The notes: generated from the sequence alone by a model not told the origin. A DNA stretch of 53,300 nt from JACIWG01 sp049969935 (GCA_049969935.1 JBMFNX010000007.1:1-53300); one strand, 5' to 3'. Shown: positions 42,704 to 51,978, numbered from the stretch's first letter. Numbers and translations: made by a program.

Positions 42704-43755
42704 TGGTTAAGGTTGGAATAGTTGGAGCATCAGGTTACGTTGGAGGAGAACTTTTAAGGATACTGCTTGGACATCCAGAAGCTGAAATAGTTTCTGTAAC
42801 ATCGAGACAGCATGTTGGAGAATATGTTTTCAAAGTACATCCTAACCTTAAGGGAATGACAAGCCTACAGTTTACAGCTGAAGACCCATTAACTTTAGCC
42901 TCTAAAGTTGACGTAATATTTTTGGCAGTACCGCACGGAGTATCATGTAAGATAACACCTAAGCTGGCTGAAACTGGTGTTAAAATTGTTGACATGAGCG
43001 CAGACTTTAGACTAAAGGATGCTGCAGAGTATCAGAAATGGTATGGATGGAGTCATCCGGCACCAGACCTTCTAGAAAAGTTTGTCTACGGCCTACCAGA
43101 ACTTCATCGTGAGGAACTTAAAAACACGAGTCTTGTTGCAGTACCAGGATGTATGGCGACGGCTGCAATAGTAAGCCTTGCACCGTTAGCGAAAGCAGGA
43201 TTATTGGATGGACCTATATTTGTCGACGCAAAAATAGGCTCCTCAGGTGCAGGGGGGAAACCATCACTTTCAACACACTTTTCTGAAAGATTTGGTGTAG
43301 TTAGAGTCTACAAGCCTGTAGGCCACCGTCATACTGGAGAAATTGAGCAGGAGTTAAAGTATGTTTCAGGAAAACAGTTTAAGGTTGGAATGACAGCCCA
43401 TGCCGTTAACATGGTCAGAGGAATACTTACAACATCTCATGCTATCGTCTCCTCTAAGCCAGAGGCTTCAAAGATATGGAAAGCATACAGGTCAATGTAC
43501 ACTAGTGAACCATTTGTAAGATTTATTATGGACAAGAAGGGCTTGTACAAGTATCCTGACCCAAAAATTACAATAGGATCAAATTTTGCTGACGTAGGAT
43601 TCGAAGTCGACCCCTACGTTGAAAGAGTTGTAGTATTTGGTGCAATAGACAATCTAATAAAGGGTGCTGCAGGCAATGCGGTACAGTCGATGAATATTAT
43701 GCTAAAGTTTAATGAGAGAGAGGGGTTGAACTTTCCAGCATTGCATCCGGTGTAG
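42703..43755 (+). CDS. lysY: LysW-aminoadipyl/glutamyl phosphate reductase (LysY/ArgC)
   Basis: 350 residues: Rossmann GIVGASGYVGGELLRIL, active-site VAVPGCMATAAIVSLAPL with the catalytic Cys, then GSSGAGGKPSLSTHFSERF and YKPVGHRHTGEIEQEL. It reduces the LysW-bound acyl phosphate to the semialdehyde with NADPH. Its start overlaps the argX stop (TAATG). With only one copy and two ligases, it is expected to act in both lysine and arginine synthesis. Confidence 0.93.
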   Translation: MVKVGIVGASGYVGGELLRILLGHPEAEIVSVTSRQHVGEYVFKVHPNLKGMTSLQFTAEDPLTLASKVDVIFLAVPHGVSCKITPKLAETGVKIVDMSADFRLKDAAEYQKWYGWSHPAPDLLEKFVYGLPELHREELKNTSLVAVPGCMATAAIVSLAPLAKAGLLDGPIFVDAKIGSSGAGGKPSLSTHFSERFGVVRVYKPVGHRHTGEIEQELKYVSGKQFKVGMTAHAVNMVRGILTTSHAIVSSKPEASKIWKAYRSMYTSEPFVRFIMDKKGLYKYPDPKITIGSNFADVGFEVDPYVERVVVFGAIDNLIKGAAGNAVQSMNIMLKFNEREGLNFPALHPV

Positions 43756-43760
43756 GGGAC

Positions 43761-44567
43761 ATGGTTATTGTGGTAAAGGTTGGTGGAAGCCTGCTAAAGC
43801 TTGGCCCACCAGAAAACATTGTAAGGGATTTTGTGAATATGTTGGAAGCGGATAAGCTTGTTCTAGTGCATGGTGGAGGATATGAGGTTACAGAAATGGC
43901 TGAAAGGTTAGGTAAAAAGCAGAAGTTTGTAGTCTCCCCTGATGGTATAAGAAGCAGGTACACTGACAAGGAAACTGTTGAAATATATACTATGGTTATG
44001 AAGGGGAAAATAAATTCTGAAATAGTTCTAGCATTGCAGGCGAAGGGTGTTAGGGCTGTTGGAATTTCAGGCTTCGACGGCTCAACACTTGTGGCGGAAA
44101 GAAAAAAGAGGCTTGTGATAGTTGATGAAAGGGGAAGAAAGGTTGCAATTGAAGGAGGTTACACGGGTAAGATAGTTAAGGTGAACAGTGAGCTTTTGAA
44201 CACGCTTTTAGAAAAAAACTTTGTCCCAATAGTTGCACCCGTAGCCTTGGGAACAGAGGGTGAGATGTTGAATGTTGACGGGGACAGGGCTGCAGCTGCA
44301 ATTGCAGGATGCCTTAAGGCTGAAAAGACAATATTCTTGACAGATGTTGGAGGAGTTATAATTGATGGGCAACTGGTTAAAGAAATGAGTGTAGGGGAGG
44401 CGAGAAAGAGTTTGAGGAAGGTTGGATTTGGAATGGATAAGAAGATAATGGCTGCAGTAGAGGCGATAGAAAATGGTGCAAGAGAAAGTATAATTTCAGC
44501 AGGTAATGTAGAGAATCCTTTAACAAATAGTCTTTGGGGAGAAAATAGGACAGTGATTAGGCCATGA
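43761..44567 (+). CDS. lysZ: LysW-aminoadipate/glutamate kinase (LysZ/ArgB)
   Basis: 268 residues of the amino-acid kinase family: VVKVGGSLLKLG, LVHGGGYEVTEM, RYTDKETVEIYTMVMKGKIN, EGGYTGKIVKVN and LNVDGDRAAAAIAGCLKAEK. It phosphorylates the carboxyl group of the LysW-bound substrate. Starts five bases after lysY and overlaps lysJ by four bases. Confidence 0.94.
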   Translation: MVIVVKVGGSLLKLGPPENIVRDFVNMLEADKLVLVHGGGYEVTEMAERLGKKQKFVVSPDGIRSRYTDKETVEIYTMVMKGKINSEIVLALQAKGVRAVGISGFDGSTLVAERKKRLVIVDERGRKVAIEGGYTGKIVKVNSELLNTLLEKNFVPIVAPVALGTEGEMLNVDGDRAAAAIAGCLKAEKTIFLTDVGGVIIDGQLVKEMSVGEARKSLRKVGFGMDKKIMAAVEAIENGARESIISAGNVENPLTNSLWGENRTVIRP

Positions 44568-45769
44568 ATTTAACATTTGAAGAGATAAGGGAGTTGGAAG
44601 ATAGGCATTTGGCGCCAACATATCAGAAGATGCCCATTGCAATAAAAAGTGGGCGAGGCTGCAAAGTTTATGATGTGAATGGTAAAGAGTACATTGATTT
44701 TATGACAGGATATGGTGTAGCAATATTAGGACACGGTTACCCAAGGATTATTGATTCGATAAAAAGTCAGCTTGAAAATATAGCTGTAGTCCACAGCTCA
44801 GTATATAGTGAGCAGAGAGCACTTTTTCTCAAAAAACTTGTTTCCATAACACCCAAGAACCTAAGTGCAGCATACATTTCAAACAGTGGTGCAGAGGCGA
44901 TAGAGGCAGCTTTAAAAGTTGTCTTAAAGGCTACAAAGAGGAAAAAGATAATAGCGATGACTGGAGCATATCATGGAAAAACTCTTGGAGCACTCTCACT
45001 AACATTCTCTGAAAAGTATAGGAGGGCATTCGATGACATAATATATAAGGGTGTCGAGTTCGTAGAATACGGTAGCCTAGAGGCGGTTGAAAGAGGTAGA
45101 AGGTTGGAGGAGTATGCGGCAATATTTGTTGAACCGATTCAGGGAGAGGGTGGAATAAGGTTGCCGCCAGAAGATTATTTAAAGGGGTTAAGGGAGATAG
45201 CTGACAAAAACGGGATACTGCTTGTAGTAGATGAGGTACAGAGTGGTTTGGGTAGGACTGGAAAGATGTGGGCTCACGAGCACTGGAACATATTGCCTGA
45301 CGTTATGACAATAGGCAAGGGCATTGGTGGTGGAATACCCATGGGGGTGACAGTGGCTAGATCGGAACTCATGAACGTTCTAGAGGTTGGAGAGCATACA
45401 AGCACCATGGGAGGAAACCCTTTAGCCTGTGCAGCTGGAAAGGCTGTACTGGATGCATTAACAGAAGATCATATCCTAGAAAATGTGCGGGAAGTAGGAA
45501 ATTATACCATGAGGTTATTGAGTGAGGAGGTTGGAGGGTCTAGGATTGTTAAGGAAGTTAGAGGGAAAGGGTTAATGATGGCAGTAGAGTTAAGGGTGAG
45601 ATTTCTAGAAGTACTTTTTAAGGCAATAGAATTTGGTCTACTCACACTCTATTCCGGAAAAACAGTACTAAGAATGTTACCGCCACTAATACTTTCAAAA
45701 GAAGAATCCGCTAAAGCAGCATCAATATTACGTGAATCGTTAAATTGGTACGAAAAAAGTAAAATTTAG
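44564..45769 (+). CDS. lysJ: LysW-semialdehyde aminotransferase (LysJ/ArgD)
   Basis: 401 residues, class-III PLP aminotransferase. Landmarks are DFMTGYGVAILGHGYP, NSGAEAIEAALK, GAYHGKTLGALSLT, VEPIQGEGG, VVDEVQSGLGRTGKMWAHEH and MTIGKGIGGGIPMG with the PLP Lys. It converts the LysW-bound semialdehyde to the amine (lysine or ornithine precursor). A fresh promoter follows its stop before the Lrp gene. Confidence 0.94.
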   Translation: MNLTFEEIRELEDRHLAPTYQKMPIAIKSGRGCKVYDVNGKEYIDFMTGYGVAILGHGYPRIIDSIKSQLENIAVVHSSVYSEQRALFLKKLVSITPKNLSAAYISNSGAEAIEAALKVVLKATKRKKIIAMTGAYHGKTLGALSLTFSEKYRRAFDDIIYKGVEFVEYGSLEAVERGRRLEEYAAIFVEPIQGEGGIRLPPEDYLKGLREIADKNGILLVVDEVQSGLGRTGKMWAHEHWNILPDVMTIGKGIGGGIPMGVTVARSELMNVLEVGEHTSTMGGNPLACAAGKAVLDALTEDHILENVREVGNYTMRLLSEEVGGSRIVKEVRGKGLMMAVELRVRFLEVLFKAIEFGLLTLYSGKTVLRMLPPLILSKEESAKAASILRESLNWYEKSKI

Positions 45770-45809
45770 GGGGGAAAAGGTTTTAAATAAGCTATTTTTA
45801 GGCCTTGAT

Positions 45810-46226
45810 ATGGACATAGACAGGATGGATAATGCGATAATAGAAGTTTTAAAAGAAAATTCGAGAATCTCTTATGTTGAGATAGGAAAGAAGGTTGGAT
45901 TATCTGAGGCTGCTGTAAGAAAGAGGATTAAAAGGCTTGTTGAAGAGGGAATAATAAGAAAGTTTACAATCGAAGTTAAAGAGGATGAAGCTCACGCCTT
46001 CACACTTGTTGCAGTAAACCCTTCAACACCAACATACGAGGTTTCAAAGAACATACGTAAGATTAAGGGTGTTAAAAAAGTGTATGAGATAACTGGACAA
46101 TATGATATACTATCTTTTGTTGAAGGCCCGACCATAAGTGAAGTAAACAACTATGTTGAGGAAATACGTAAGACGCCGGGAGTATTGAGAACAAACACAA
46201 TAATAATTTTGAGAGAAGTTGAATAG
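45810..46226 (+). CDS. Lrp/AsnC-family regulator (LysM-like)
   Basis: 138 residues. An N-terminal helix-turn-helix (NAIIEVLKENSRISYVEIGK, then LSEAAVRKRIKRLVEEGIIRKFT) and a C-terminal RAM/ACT-like ligand domain (VAVNPSTPTYEVSKNI...YEITGQYDILSFVEG). TATA TTTTAAATA (45781-45789) predicts a leaderless mRNA at ATG 45810. Position inside the lysine/arginine locus matches LysM of Sulfolobus, which senses lysine and controls the lysW operon; function here is inferred. Confidence 0.88.
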   Translation: MDIDRMDNAIIEVLKENSRISYVEIGKKVGLSEAAVRKRIKRLVEEGIIRKFTIEVKEDEAHAFTLVAVNPSTPTYEVSKNIRKIKGVKKVYEITGQYDILSFVEGPTISEVNNYVEEIRKTPGVLRTNTIIILREVE

Positions 46227-46239
46227 GAAGTGAAAGGAA

Positions 46240-47466
46240 TTGGAGGAGGATACGATAGAAAACATTGTAAACGATTTTGAAAGGGTTGGATTCGGCCCAA
46301 AATATAATGGAAACAGCCGATTAAAGGGTAGAAGGATAAAGTTTCTTGACACCACATTAAGAGAGGGAGAACAGTATCCAGGATGCTATTTTACAAACAG
46401 CCAGAGAGTTCAGATTGCTTGGATGCTAGACTTTATAGGGGTTGATGCAATAGAAATAAGCCCAATAATATCATCAAACCATCTTGAAGCATGTAAGAAG
46501 ATTGTTAAGGCTGGATTAAATGCTACAATCGTAGCACACGGTAGAGCACTCAAAGAGGACATAGATAAGATGATAGAATGTGATGCAAACTTTGTAGCAT
46601 TATATCATTCAGCTTCAGACATCCAGCTAAAGTACAAACTTCGTGTTCCAAGAGAGAAGGCTATTGAGAGAACTGTTTCAGCACTCGACTACGCGAAAGC
46701 ACATGGGCTGAAGGCTAGGGTAACCTTAGAGGATGCTAGTAGAGCGGACCCAGAATACCTTATAGCTTTCGCGAAAAGGCTTGAGGAAGCACATGTTGAC
46801 AGGATAAGTTTACCGGACACAGTTGGTGTAATGACTCCAGAAGGAATGTATAATCTTGTGAAAACTGTTAAAGAAAAGGTTAACGTGCCACTAGATGTAC
46901 ACTGTCACAACGACCTAGGACTTGCACTCGCGAACTCTATAGCCGGATTAGAGGCTGGAGCAGAACAGGTTCATGTTTCAGTAAACGGGCTTGGAGAGAG
47001 AACAGGTATAGCTGACCTTTCTCAGACAGCTCTTGTCCTAAAACTGCTCTATGGAGCAGATGTTAGGATAAGATTTAACATGCTATATGAGCTGAGCAGA
47101 CTTCTTGAAGAGTATACGAGGATACCTGTACCGAAGTCGATGCCGATAGTTGGAGACAACGCATACAAGCATAAGGCTGGAACACATGTTGCAGCTGTAC
47201 TTAGGAATCCTAAAACATATGAGCTAGTTTCTCCTAAGATGGTTGGAAATAGGAGAAAACTTGTATTCGGCGGACTTTCTGGAAAAAATGGTGCAATATT
47301 CCTACTTAAAATGTTTGGAATAAATGTTCCAAGCGAAAGTGAAAAACTTTTGACTGGACTAAAAAGTATAGGAATAGACCTATTCGAACTAGAACTTTCA
47401 GATGAAATGGAGGAAATATTGAGGAGGGAAGAGTTTTTGAGTGGAATGGAGGATGGAAGGGTATGA
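46240..47466 (+). CDS. lysS: Homocitrate synthase (LysS)
   Basis: 408 residues of the DRE-TIM superfamily. Motifs are LDTTLREGEQYPGCYF, ISLPDTVGVMTPEGMY, DVHCHNDLGLALANS, VNGLGERTGIADLSQTAL and AYKHKAGTHVAAVL. The last, together with the lysine-gene context, favours homocitrate synthase over isopropylmalate synthase. It condenses 2-oxoglutarate and acetyl-CoA, the first step of the aminoadipate route. There is no large regulatory C-terminal domain. TTG start 13 bases after the Lrp gene. Homoaconitase and homoisocitrate dehydrogenase are not in the window. Confidence 0.88.
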   Translation: MEEDTIENIVNDFERVGFGPKYNGNSRLKGRRIKFLDTTLREGEQYPGCYFTNSQRVQIAWMLDFIGVDAIEISPIISSNHLEACKKIVKAGLNATIVAHGRALKEDIDKMIECDANFVALYHSASDIQLKYKLRVPREKAIERTVSALDYAKAHGLKARVTLEDASRADPEYLIAFAKRLEEAHVDRISLPDTVGVMTPEGMYNLVKTVKEKVNVPLDVHCHNDLGLALANSIAGLEAGAEQVHVSVNGLGERTGIADLSQTALVLKLLYGADVRIRFNMLYELSRLLEEYTRIPVPKSMPIVGDNAYKHKAGTHVAAVLRNPKTYELVSPKMVGNRRKLVFGGLSGKNGAIFLLKMFGINVPSESEKLLTGLKSIGIDLFELELSDEMEEILRREEFLSGMEDGRV

Positions 47467-48317
47467 CTAAAGTTTCAATACTCTTTGACATGATAAGGTG
47501 GGAGGAGAAGGCGCTCTACGAGGCTGGAAAAAAGCTTGGCTTAGATGTTGAAATGGTTGACGTGAAGGAAAAGGCTTTTAACCTGTCAAAGGATTGTGAA
47601 ACAGAGTTTGGTGATATAGCGTTACAGAGGAGTGTAAGCTACTATAGAAACCTTCATACAACCGCCTACCTAGAGTATAAGGGAGTGAAGGTTATCAATT
47701 CATTACATACTGCAATAGTAACAGGAAACAAGATGTTCACGACACTAGTGCTACAGAAAAATAATATACCGACACCGAAGACAATTGTAACGTTCACATC
47801 AGAGGCTGCAATGAAGGTTTTTAGAGAAGAATTTAACGGTAAAGCAGTCCTTAAACCTGTAAGTGGAAGCTGGGGGAGAATGGTTGCACTCTTAAATGAT
47901 GAGCCAGCAGCGCAGGCGGTTTTAGAGGACAGAGACTACATGTATCCAATGTATCAGGTATTTTATATGCAGGAGTACGTTAATAGGCCTCCAAGAGATT
48001 TAAGAATCTTTGTAGTAGGTGAAGAGGTTGTTACAGGAATATACAGATATCAGCCTCAAGACGACTGGAGAACCAATACTGCTAGAGGAGGTAGGGCGGT
48101 AAAATGTGAGATAACTGAGGAGATCAGGGAGCTTGCGTTAAAGGCAGCTGAAGCGGTTGGAGGAGGAGTTTTTGGAGTGGACATGATGGAGTCACCTAAC
48201 GGTTTAATTGTGCATGAGGTAAACAATACTACAGAATTTAAGAACACTGTTCCAGCAACTGGAGTAGATATACCAAAGATAATAATGGAATATGCTATGA
48301 AAGAGGCAAGGAGATAA
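47463..48317 (+). CDS. lysX: LysW ligase, aminoadipate-specific (LysX) predicted
   Basis: 284 residues, paralogue of the ligase at 41846-42703 with the same ATP-grasp blocks: SILFDMIRWEEKAL, KPVSGSWGRMVALL, QEYVNRPPRDLRIFVVG, GIYRYQPQDDWRTNTARGG. The substrate loop reads VNNTTEFKN and is followed by GVDIP, the form seen in lysine-branch LysX proteins. It joins LysW to alpha-aminoadipate. Its start overlaps lysS, which makes the aminoadipate precursor, so genes and substrates are paired. Confidence 0.87.
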   Translation: MTKVSILFDMIRWEEKALYEAGKKLGLDVEMVDVKEKAFNLSKDCETEFGDIALQRSVSYYRNLHTTAYLEYKGVKVINSLHTAIVTGNKMFTTLVLQKNNIPTPKTIVTFTSEAAMKVFREEFNGKAVLKPVSGSWGRMVALLNDEPAAQAVLEDRDYMYPMYQVFYMQEYVNRPPRDLRIFVVGEEVVTGIYRYQPQDDWRTNTARGGRAVKCEITEEIRELALKAAEAVGGGVFGVDMMESPNGLIVHEVNNTTEFKNTVPATGVDIPKIIMEYAMKEARR

Positions 48318-48321
48318 GAAG

Positions 48322-49416
48322 TTGGACACTTACATCAAACTACTTTATGAAATGATTAAACTGTATACTCCAAGCGGTAGAGAAGAGAAAATTGCTCAAA
48401 TGCTTAAAGAAAAAATGTTAAACGAGTTTGGAGCAGACAAGGTATACCTAGATAGGGCTGGAAACGTTATCGGAGTATACGATGGAATAGAGCCTTCTAT
48501 ACTATTATGTGGGCACATGGATACAGTTCCAGGAGAACTGCCAGTAAAATTGGATGAAGAATACATTTACGGTAGAGGGGCAGTGGACGCAAAATCTTCG
48601 CTGGCAGCATTCATTTCAGCAGCAGGTGAGCTGAAGAAGGCAAGCTTTAGAAATAAGGTGATAGTTGCAGCCGTAGTTGATGAAGAGGATACTGGAAAGG
48701 GTGTTAAGACAATTATAGAAGATAATTTAAGGGCTTCATATGCAATATTCGGAGAACCGTCTTCTGCAACAAACATAGTTATAGGATACCGTGGTGGAGC
48801 AAGATTTAGGTTCGAGTTTAGGACTGAAAGCTATCATGCAAGCAGCGTCTGGCTTGGAAAAAGCGCTGTCGAGGCAGCGATAGAAGTTTGGGAGAACATA
48901 AGGAAATATAATGAGGAAGCCCTTTCAAGAGAGAAAAAGTTTGATACAGTAACAGCATGTTTAACAAAAATTTTAGGTGGAGAAACACATAACATGAGCC
49001 CATCATATTGTGAGATGGTAGTAGACATAAGATTTCCTCCAAAAGTAGAGTATGAATACATTCTAGAGCAACTAAATAGTATAGCGTCAAAAGCCTGTGG
49101 ACAAAAGATAGATTATAAGATTATCGTAGAAGATTATACACCACCATATGTTGCTTCAACAAAAAATGAGCTTGTTGAAGCGTTCAAGTATGCGGTGAAA
49201 AGGGTTAAAGGTACAGAAGCGCAGCTGACAAGAAAGACAGGGTCAGGGGACATGAACATATATGGTAGTAGAATGAAGATACCGACAATAACATATGGTC
49301 CAGGAGACCCTAAGCTCGCCCACACACCATATGAGAAAATAAGCTTAAGAGAGTATATGGAGAGCATAATTATAGTGAAGGAGGCACTCCAACATATTAC
49401 GGGGGCGAAAGCTTAA
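48322..49416 (+). CDS. lysK: LysW-lysine/ornithine hydrolase (LysK)
   Basis: 364 residues of the M20 metallopeptidase/ArgE family. Metal-site motifs are LCGHMDTVPGE (His and Asp), YGRGAVDAKSSLAAFI (bridging Asp), VVDEEDTGKG (catalytic Glu-Glu), FGEPSSATNIVIGYRGG and GPGDPKLAHTPYEKISL (final His). It releases lysine or ornithine from LysW, the last step. TTG start four bases after lysX. The transcript probably ends after it, since the next gene has its own TATA box. Confidence 0.9.
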   Translation: MDTYIKLLYEMIKLYTPSGREEKIAQMLKEKMLNEFGADKVYLDRAGNVIGVYDGIEPSILLCGHMDTVPGELPVKLDEEYIYGRGAVDAKSSLAAFISAAGELKKASFRNKVIVAAVVDEEDTGKGVKTIIEDNLRASYAIFGEPSSATNIVIGYRGGARFRFEFRTESYHASSVWLGKSAVEAAIEVWENIRKYNEEALSREKKFDTVTACLTKILGGETHNMSPSYCEMVVDIRFPPKVEYEYILEQLNSIASKACGQKIDYKIIVEDYTPPYVASTKNELVEAFKYAVKRVKGTEAQLTRKTGSGDMNIYGSRMKIPTITYGPGDPKLAHTPYEKISLREYMESIIIVKEALQHITGAKA

Positions 49417-49450
49417 AGTATATTTATGAGAAGATTATACTCTAAATACT

Positions 49451-49768
49451 ATGGCATCTGGTGAAGAGGTTAAGAAGGAAACTGGGGAAAAAGAATTTTT
49501 TACAAAAAAGCATGCGGCCATAACATTACTGTTGATAGGAATAGTTTTCCTCATCATACCGTTCGCGTTCGCAATAAATGTTTTCTTAAACTATCAAGGG
49601 CTCGAGAAACCCTTAGGCTTAAGCATTTCAGACGCACTAGTTAGTGTAAGCTTTGACATAATAGACTTGGTGGCGAAACTGGCTTTTCTAGGAGTATGCG
49701 TCTGGATAGGGGCGATAGTGCTAAAAAATAGTGTAGAACTTTTCAAAGAGAAAAGTGAAGCAAAGTGA
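49451..49768 (+). CDS. Small two-helix membrane protein, unknown
   Basis: 105 residues. A charged N-terminus (about 23 residues) precedes a membrane helix (AAITLLLIGIVFLIIPFAFA); a loop and a second hydrophobic segment (AKLAFLGVCVWIGAIVLK) follow, and the C-terminus is charged. No family recognised. TATA TATATTTAT (49420-49428) lies about 27 bases before ATG 49451, so it starts a new leaderless transcript. It overlaps the next gene by four bases (GTGA), and three small membrane genes follow one another without gaps. Confidence 0.72.
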   Translation: MASGEEVKKETGEKEFFTKKHAAITLLLIGIVFLIIPFAFAINVFLNYQGLEKPLGLSISDALVSVSFDIIDLVAKLAFLGVCVWIGAIVLKNSVELFKEKSEAK

Positions 49769-50160
49769 ATGGACAGGCGTACATTGCCTTATCTCTTGCA
49801 TTCGTAGCCTTAGGCGCGATACTAGTTGCACCACTGGCACAGTTCGTTTACGAGGAAAGCGTGAACCCTCAAACATTTCTTCTAATACCATCATACAGGC
49901 AACACAATAGCACACATGTAGAAGCCACATTCATGATCTCATACAATGGTTCAGTACCCTTAAATGATGTAAGCGCTAACATAACATTAGGAAAAAAGAT
50001 TGTGTATGTGTACAGGGAAAGATTGCAGAAGGGGGATTCGGTTAACGTTAAAACCTACATTTCTGTAAGCGATGTGGAAAAGATTTCATCATTGGAGGCA
50101 AAAATAAGATTTACTATAGCACAACTTTATCCGATAGAAGTGAAGGCTGTGAGAGCATGA
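49765..50160 (+). CDS. Membrane-anchored extracytoplasmic protein, unknown
   Basis: 131 residues with an N-terminal anchor (AYIALSLAFVALGAILVAPL) and an approximately 100-residue beta-rich extracytoplasmic part (FLLIPSYRQHNSTHVEATFM, ISYNGSVPLNDVSANITLG). It contains N-glycosylation sequons (NST, NGS, NIT). The strand pattern resembles an immunoglobulin-like or COG1361-type surface domain, but I do not assign a family. GTG start within the stop of the preceding gene; ATGA overlap with the next. Confidence 0.72.
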   Translation: MNGQAYIALSLAFVALGAILVAPLAQFVYEESVNPQTFLLIPSYRQHNSTHVEATFMISYNGSVPLNDVSANITLGKKIVYVYRERLQKGDSVNVKTYISVSDVEKISSLEAKIRFTIAQLYPIEVKAVRA

Positions 50161-50585
50161 GCACATTGAATAGGGTCTTAAAGATTGTGGCAAGAGCGGG
50201 GCTTGGAATATTTTCTGGAATACTTTGGTCGATAGTGTACGTTTACATTATACCCACCATAGTTTCAGGAACAGGATTTTATATGAGAGAGATAGAACCA
50301 TACTATTTCTGGATAATAGTATTCTTTATCACAACAGGTGTCGCCATATCATTAATAGAGAATGTAGTGTACAAGTTTACTGTAAGCACTTTTTCAAAAA
50401 TATTAGGTTTCTGGATACTTGCAAAAATTTTGAATGATGGAATACTTTCAACAACACTATTTTATCAGGACATGAACATGACGGTGACAATAAACTTTAC
50501 CATAATACTATATCTTATAGGATTGTGGACGATTGCAACAATATTTGTAGACTTCTATAGCATGGTTTCGAGGACAAAAATTTGA
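50157..50585 (+). CDS. Four-helix membrane protein, unknown
   Basis: 142 residues with about four hydrophobic segments: LGIFSGILWSIVYVYIIPTI, YYFWIIVFFITTGVAISLI, FSKILGFWILAKILNDGIL and INFTIILYLIGLWTIATIFV. No charged catalytic residues or known motif. Its tight coupling to the two preceding genes suggests the three products form one membrane complex. Bases 50586-50771 then hold the promoter of the next gene and no other feature I can see. Confidence 0.72.
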   Translation: MSTLNRVLKIVARAGLGIFSGILWSIVYVYIIPTIVSGTGFYMREIEPYYFWIIVFFITTGVAISLIENVVYKFTVSTFSKILGFWILAKILNDGILSTTLFYQDMNMTVTINFTIILYLIGLWTIATIFVDFYSMVSRTKI

Positions 50586-50737
50586 TTTTAAAATAAATTT
50601 TGCAAAAGCAAATAGGAGACAAGATTTGTGCAGAATTTGATTGTTGGGGCAATTTTATGATAAAGGCTGTACCTTTACCGACTTCACTTCCAAAACTAGT
50701 TTGTGTGAATGAGGGGGTTTGGGTTTTTACAGAAAAA

Positions 50738-50747
50738 TTTAGATAAA
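50738..50747 (+). promoter_or_regulatory. TATA box deciding the start of the coiled-coil/zinc-ribbon gene
   Basis: TTTAGATAAA is centred about 27 bases before 50769, next to ATG 50772. An upstream in-frame ATG at 50709 would precede this promoter and adds a sequence with no family character, so 50772 is preferred. Confidence 0.45.
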
Positions 50748-50771
50748 GGTTGTTATCAATGGAAAGATGAC

Positions 50772-51827
50772 ATGAGTACTCGCCCAGATAGTAGACAGAT
50801 TCTTAGGTCTGAGGTTCAAAATAGTCTTTCAAACATTATGCAGGTTGAGAGTCAACTTAATTGGCTATCGTCAACAATATCCTATATTGACAGCATGACC
50901 ACAATCCTACCTCCAAGGTTCGAGGGCTTAAGGAGAGGAGGATACGTTCACAGAGTCAATGTGGAAAAAAAGATGGAGAAGCTTGTTGAAAACTGGAATC
51001 TTATAAGGCTGACTACTGTTCCAGAAATTGAGTCTCTTTCAGGCCAGCTTAAAGGTGAAATTAGTAGGCTTAAGGATGAGGGAAATGTTCTTTTAAACAG
51101 GTTAGGGCAGCAATTTTCTCCAGAATTTGTTTTAGGGGGAGAGGTTTCAGTATTTAGTTCTAAGGTGAACTCTTTTGTTTCAAGAGCTAATGGGCAGATA
51201 ATTCAAGCAAGAAAGGGATTGATGGAAATTAGAAGGGATTTTGAGGAAATAGAAAAAGTTGTCGGAGATGCTGAAAACGTCCTTAAAGCTGTAGCCTCTG
51301 CATCATTTAATCTTCTTGAAAATGAGCATCCACTATTATGCGTTAGCGTGAAAAAGCTTGAGCCCGGTGAAAAGAGAGATGGAAGAGTTATTGTAACAGA
51401 CCAGCGTCTACTGTTCGAGGTTGAAAGAGAGGTTGTTTTGGAGAAGAAGCTTTTTATTGCAACAAAAACTAAGATAGAAAGAAGCTTGGATTTAGAGGTT
51501 CCACTAGGATTGATCGCCAGCGCACAAAAGGGCAGGGTTGGGCTTATCGCTTGGGAGGGAGTTTATATTGATTTAAGGCCAGGGTACAAGTTTAAGGCCA
51601 TAGTTTTTGACACAAAGGGTGATGATACTGGAAAGCTGATTGATATAATAAATTATGTGATTTCAGGAGAATCTGATAGAGATAAGATTGTTTTAGAGAC
51701 TAAACCTGTTGAGGGGCCTAAAGCCCTCTTCTGCATCAAGTGTGGCGCACCATTGGATGTTCCAACAACCCGTGGCCTCTATGAAGTTGAATGCAAATAT
51801 TGTGGTACAAAAAATAGGCTAAAATAG
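50772..51827 (+). CDS. Coiled-coil, PH/GRAM-like and zinc-ribbon protein, unknown
   Basis: 351 residues. Residues 1-185 are helical and coiled-coil-like (SQLNWLSSTISYIDSM, EIESLSGQLKGEISRLKDEG, LMEIRRDFEEIEKVVGDAE). About 190-310 is a beta-rich domain with GEKRDGRVIVTDQRLLFEVE, the pattern of PH/GRAM-like lipid or protein-binding domains. The C-terminus is a zinc ribbon, CIKCGAPL...CKYCGTKNR. No membrane helix. The order suggests a scaffold that senses or binds something at the membrane. The following gene also has zinc ribbons with a similar CGAP(L/I) core. Confidence 0.72.
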   Translation: MSTRPDSRQILRSEVQNSLSNIMQVESQLNWLSSTISYIDSMTTILPPRFEGLRRGGYVHRVNVEKKMEKLVENWNLIRLTTVPEIESLSGQLKGEISRLKDEGNVLLNRLGQQFSPEFVLGGEVSVFSSKVNSFVSRANGQIIQARKGLMEIRRDFEEIEKVVGDAENVLKAVASASFNLLENEHPLLCVSVKKLEPGEKRDGRVIVTDQRLLFEVEREVVLEKKLFIATKTKIERSLDLEVPLGLIASAQKGRVGLIAWEGVYIDLRPGYKFKAIVFDTKGDDTGKLIDIINYVISGESDRDKIVLETKPVEGPKALFCIKCGAPLDVPTTRGLYEVECKYCGTKNRLK

Positions 51828-51978
51828 AATGTGCCCTCGTTTCTTCTGCATAAGTGAAAGAAAGAAGCCGGAGTCATAAATATATGTGTTCATGGATCAT
51901 GTTATAATAGCAGTGGGTGTTAAGAACACCAATTCCCTTATATATATCAGAGGATAGTTGTATTGGAAGGTGACCGCT

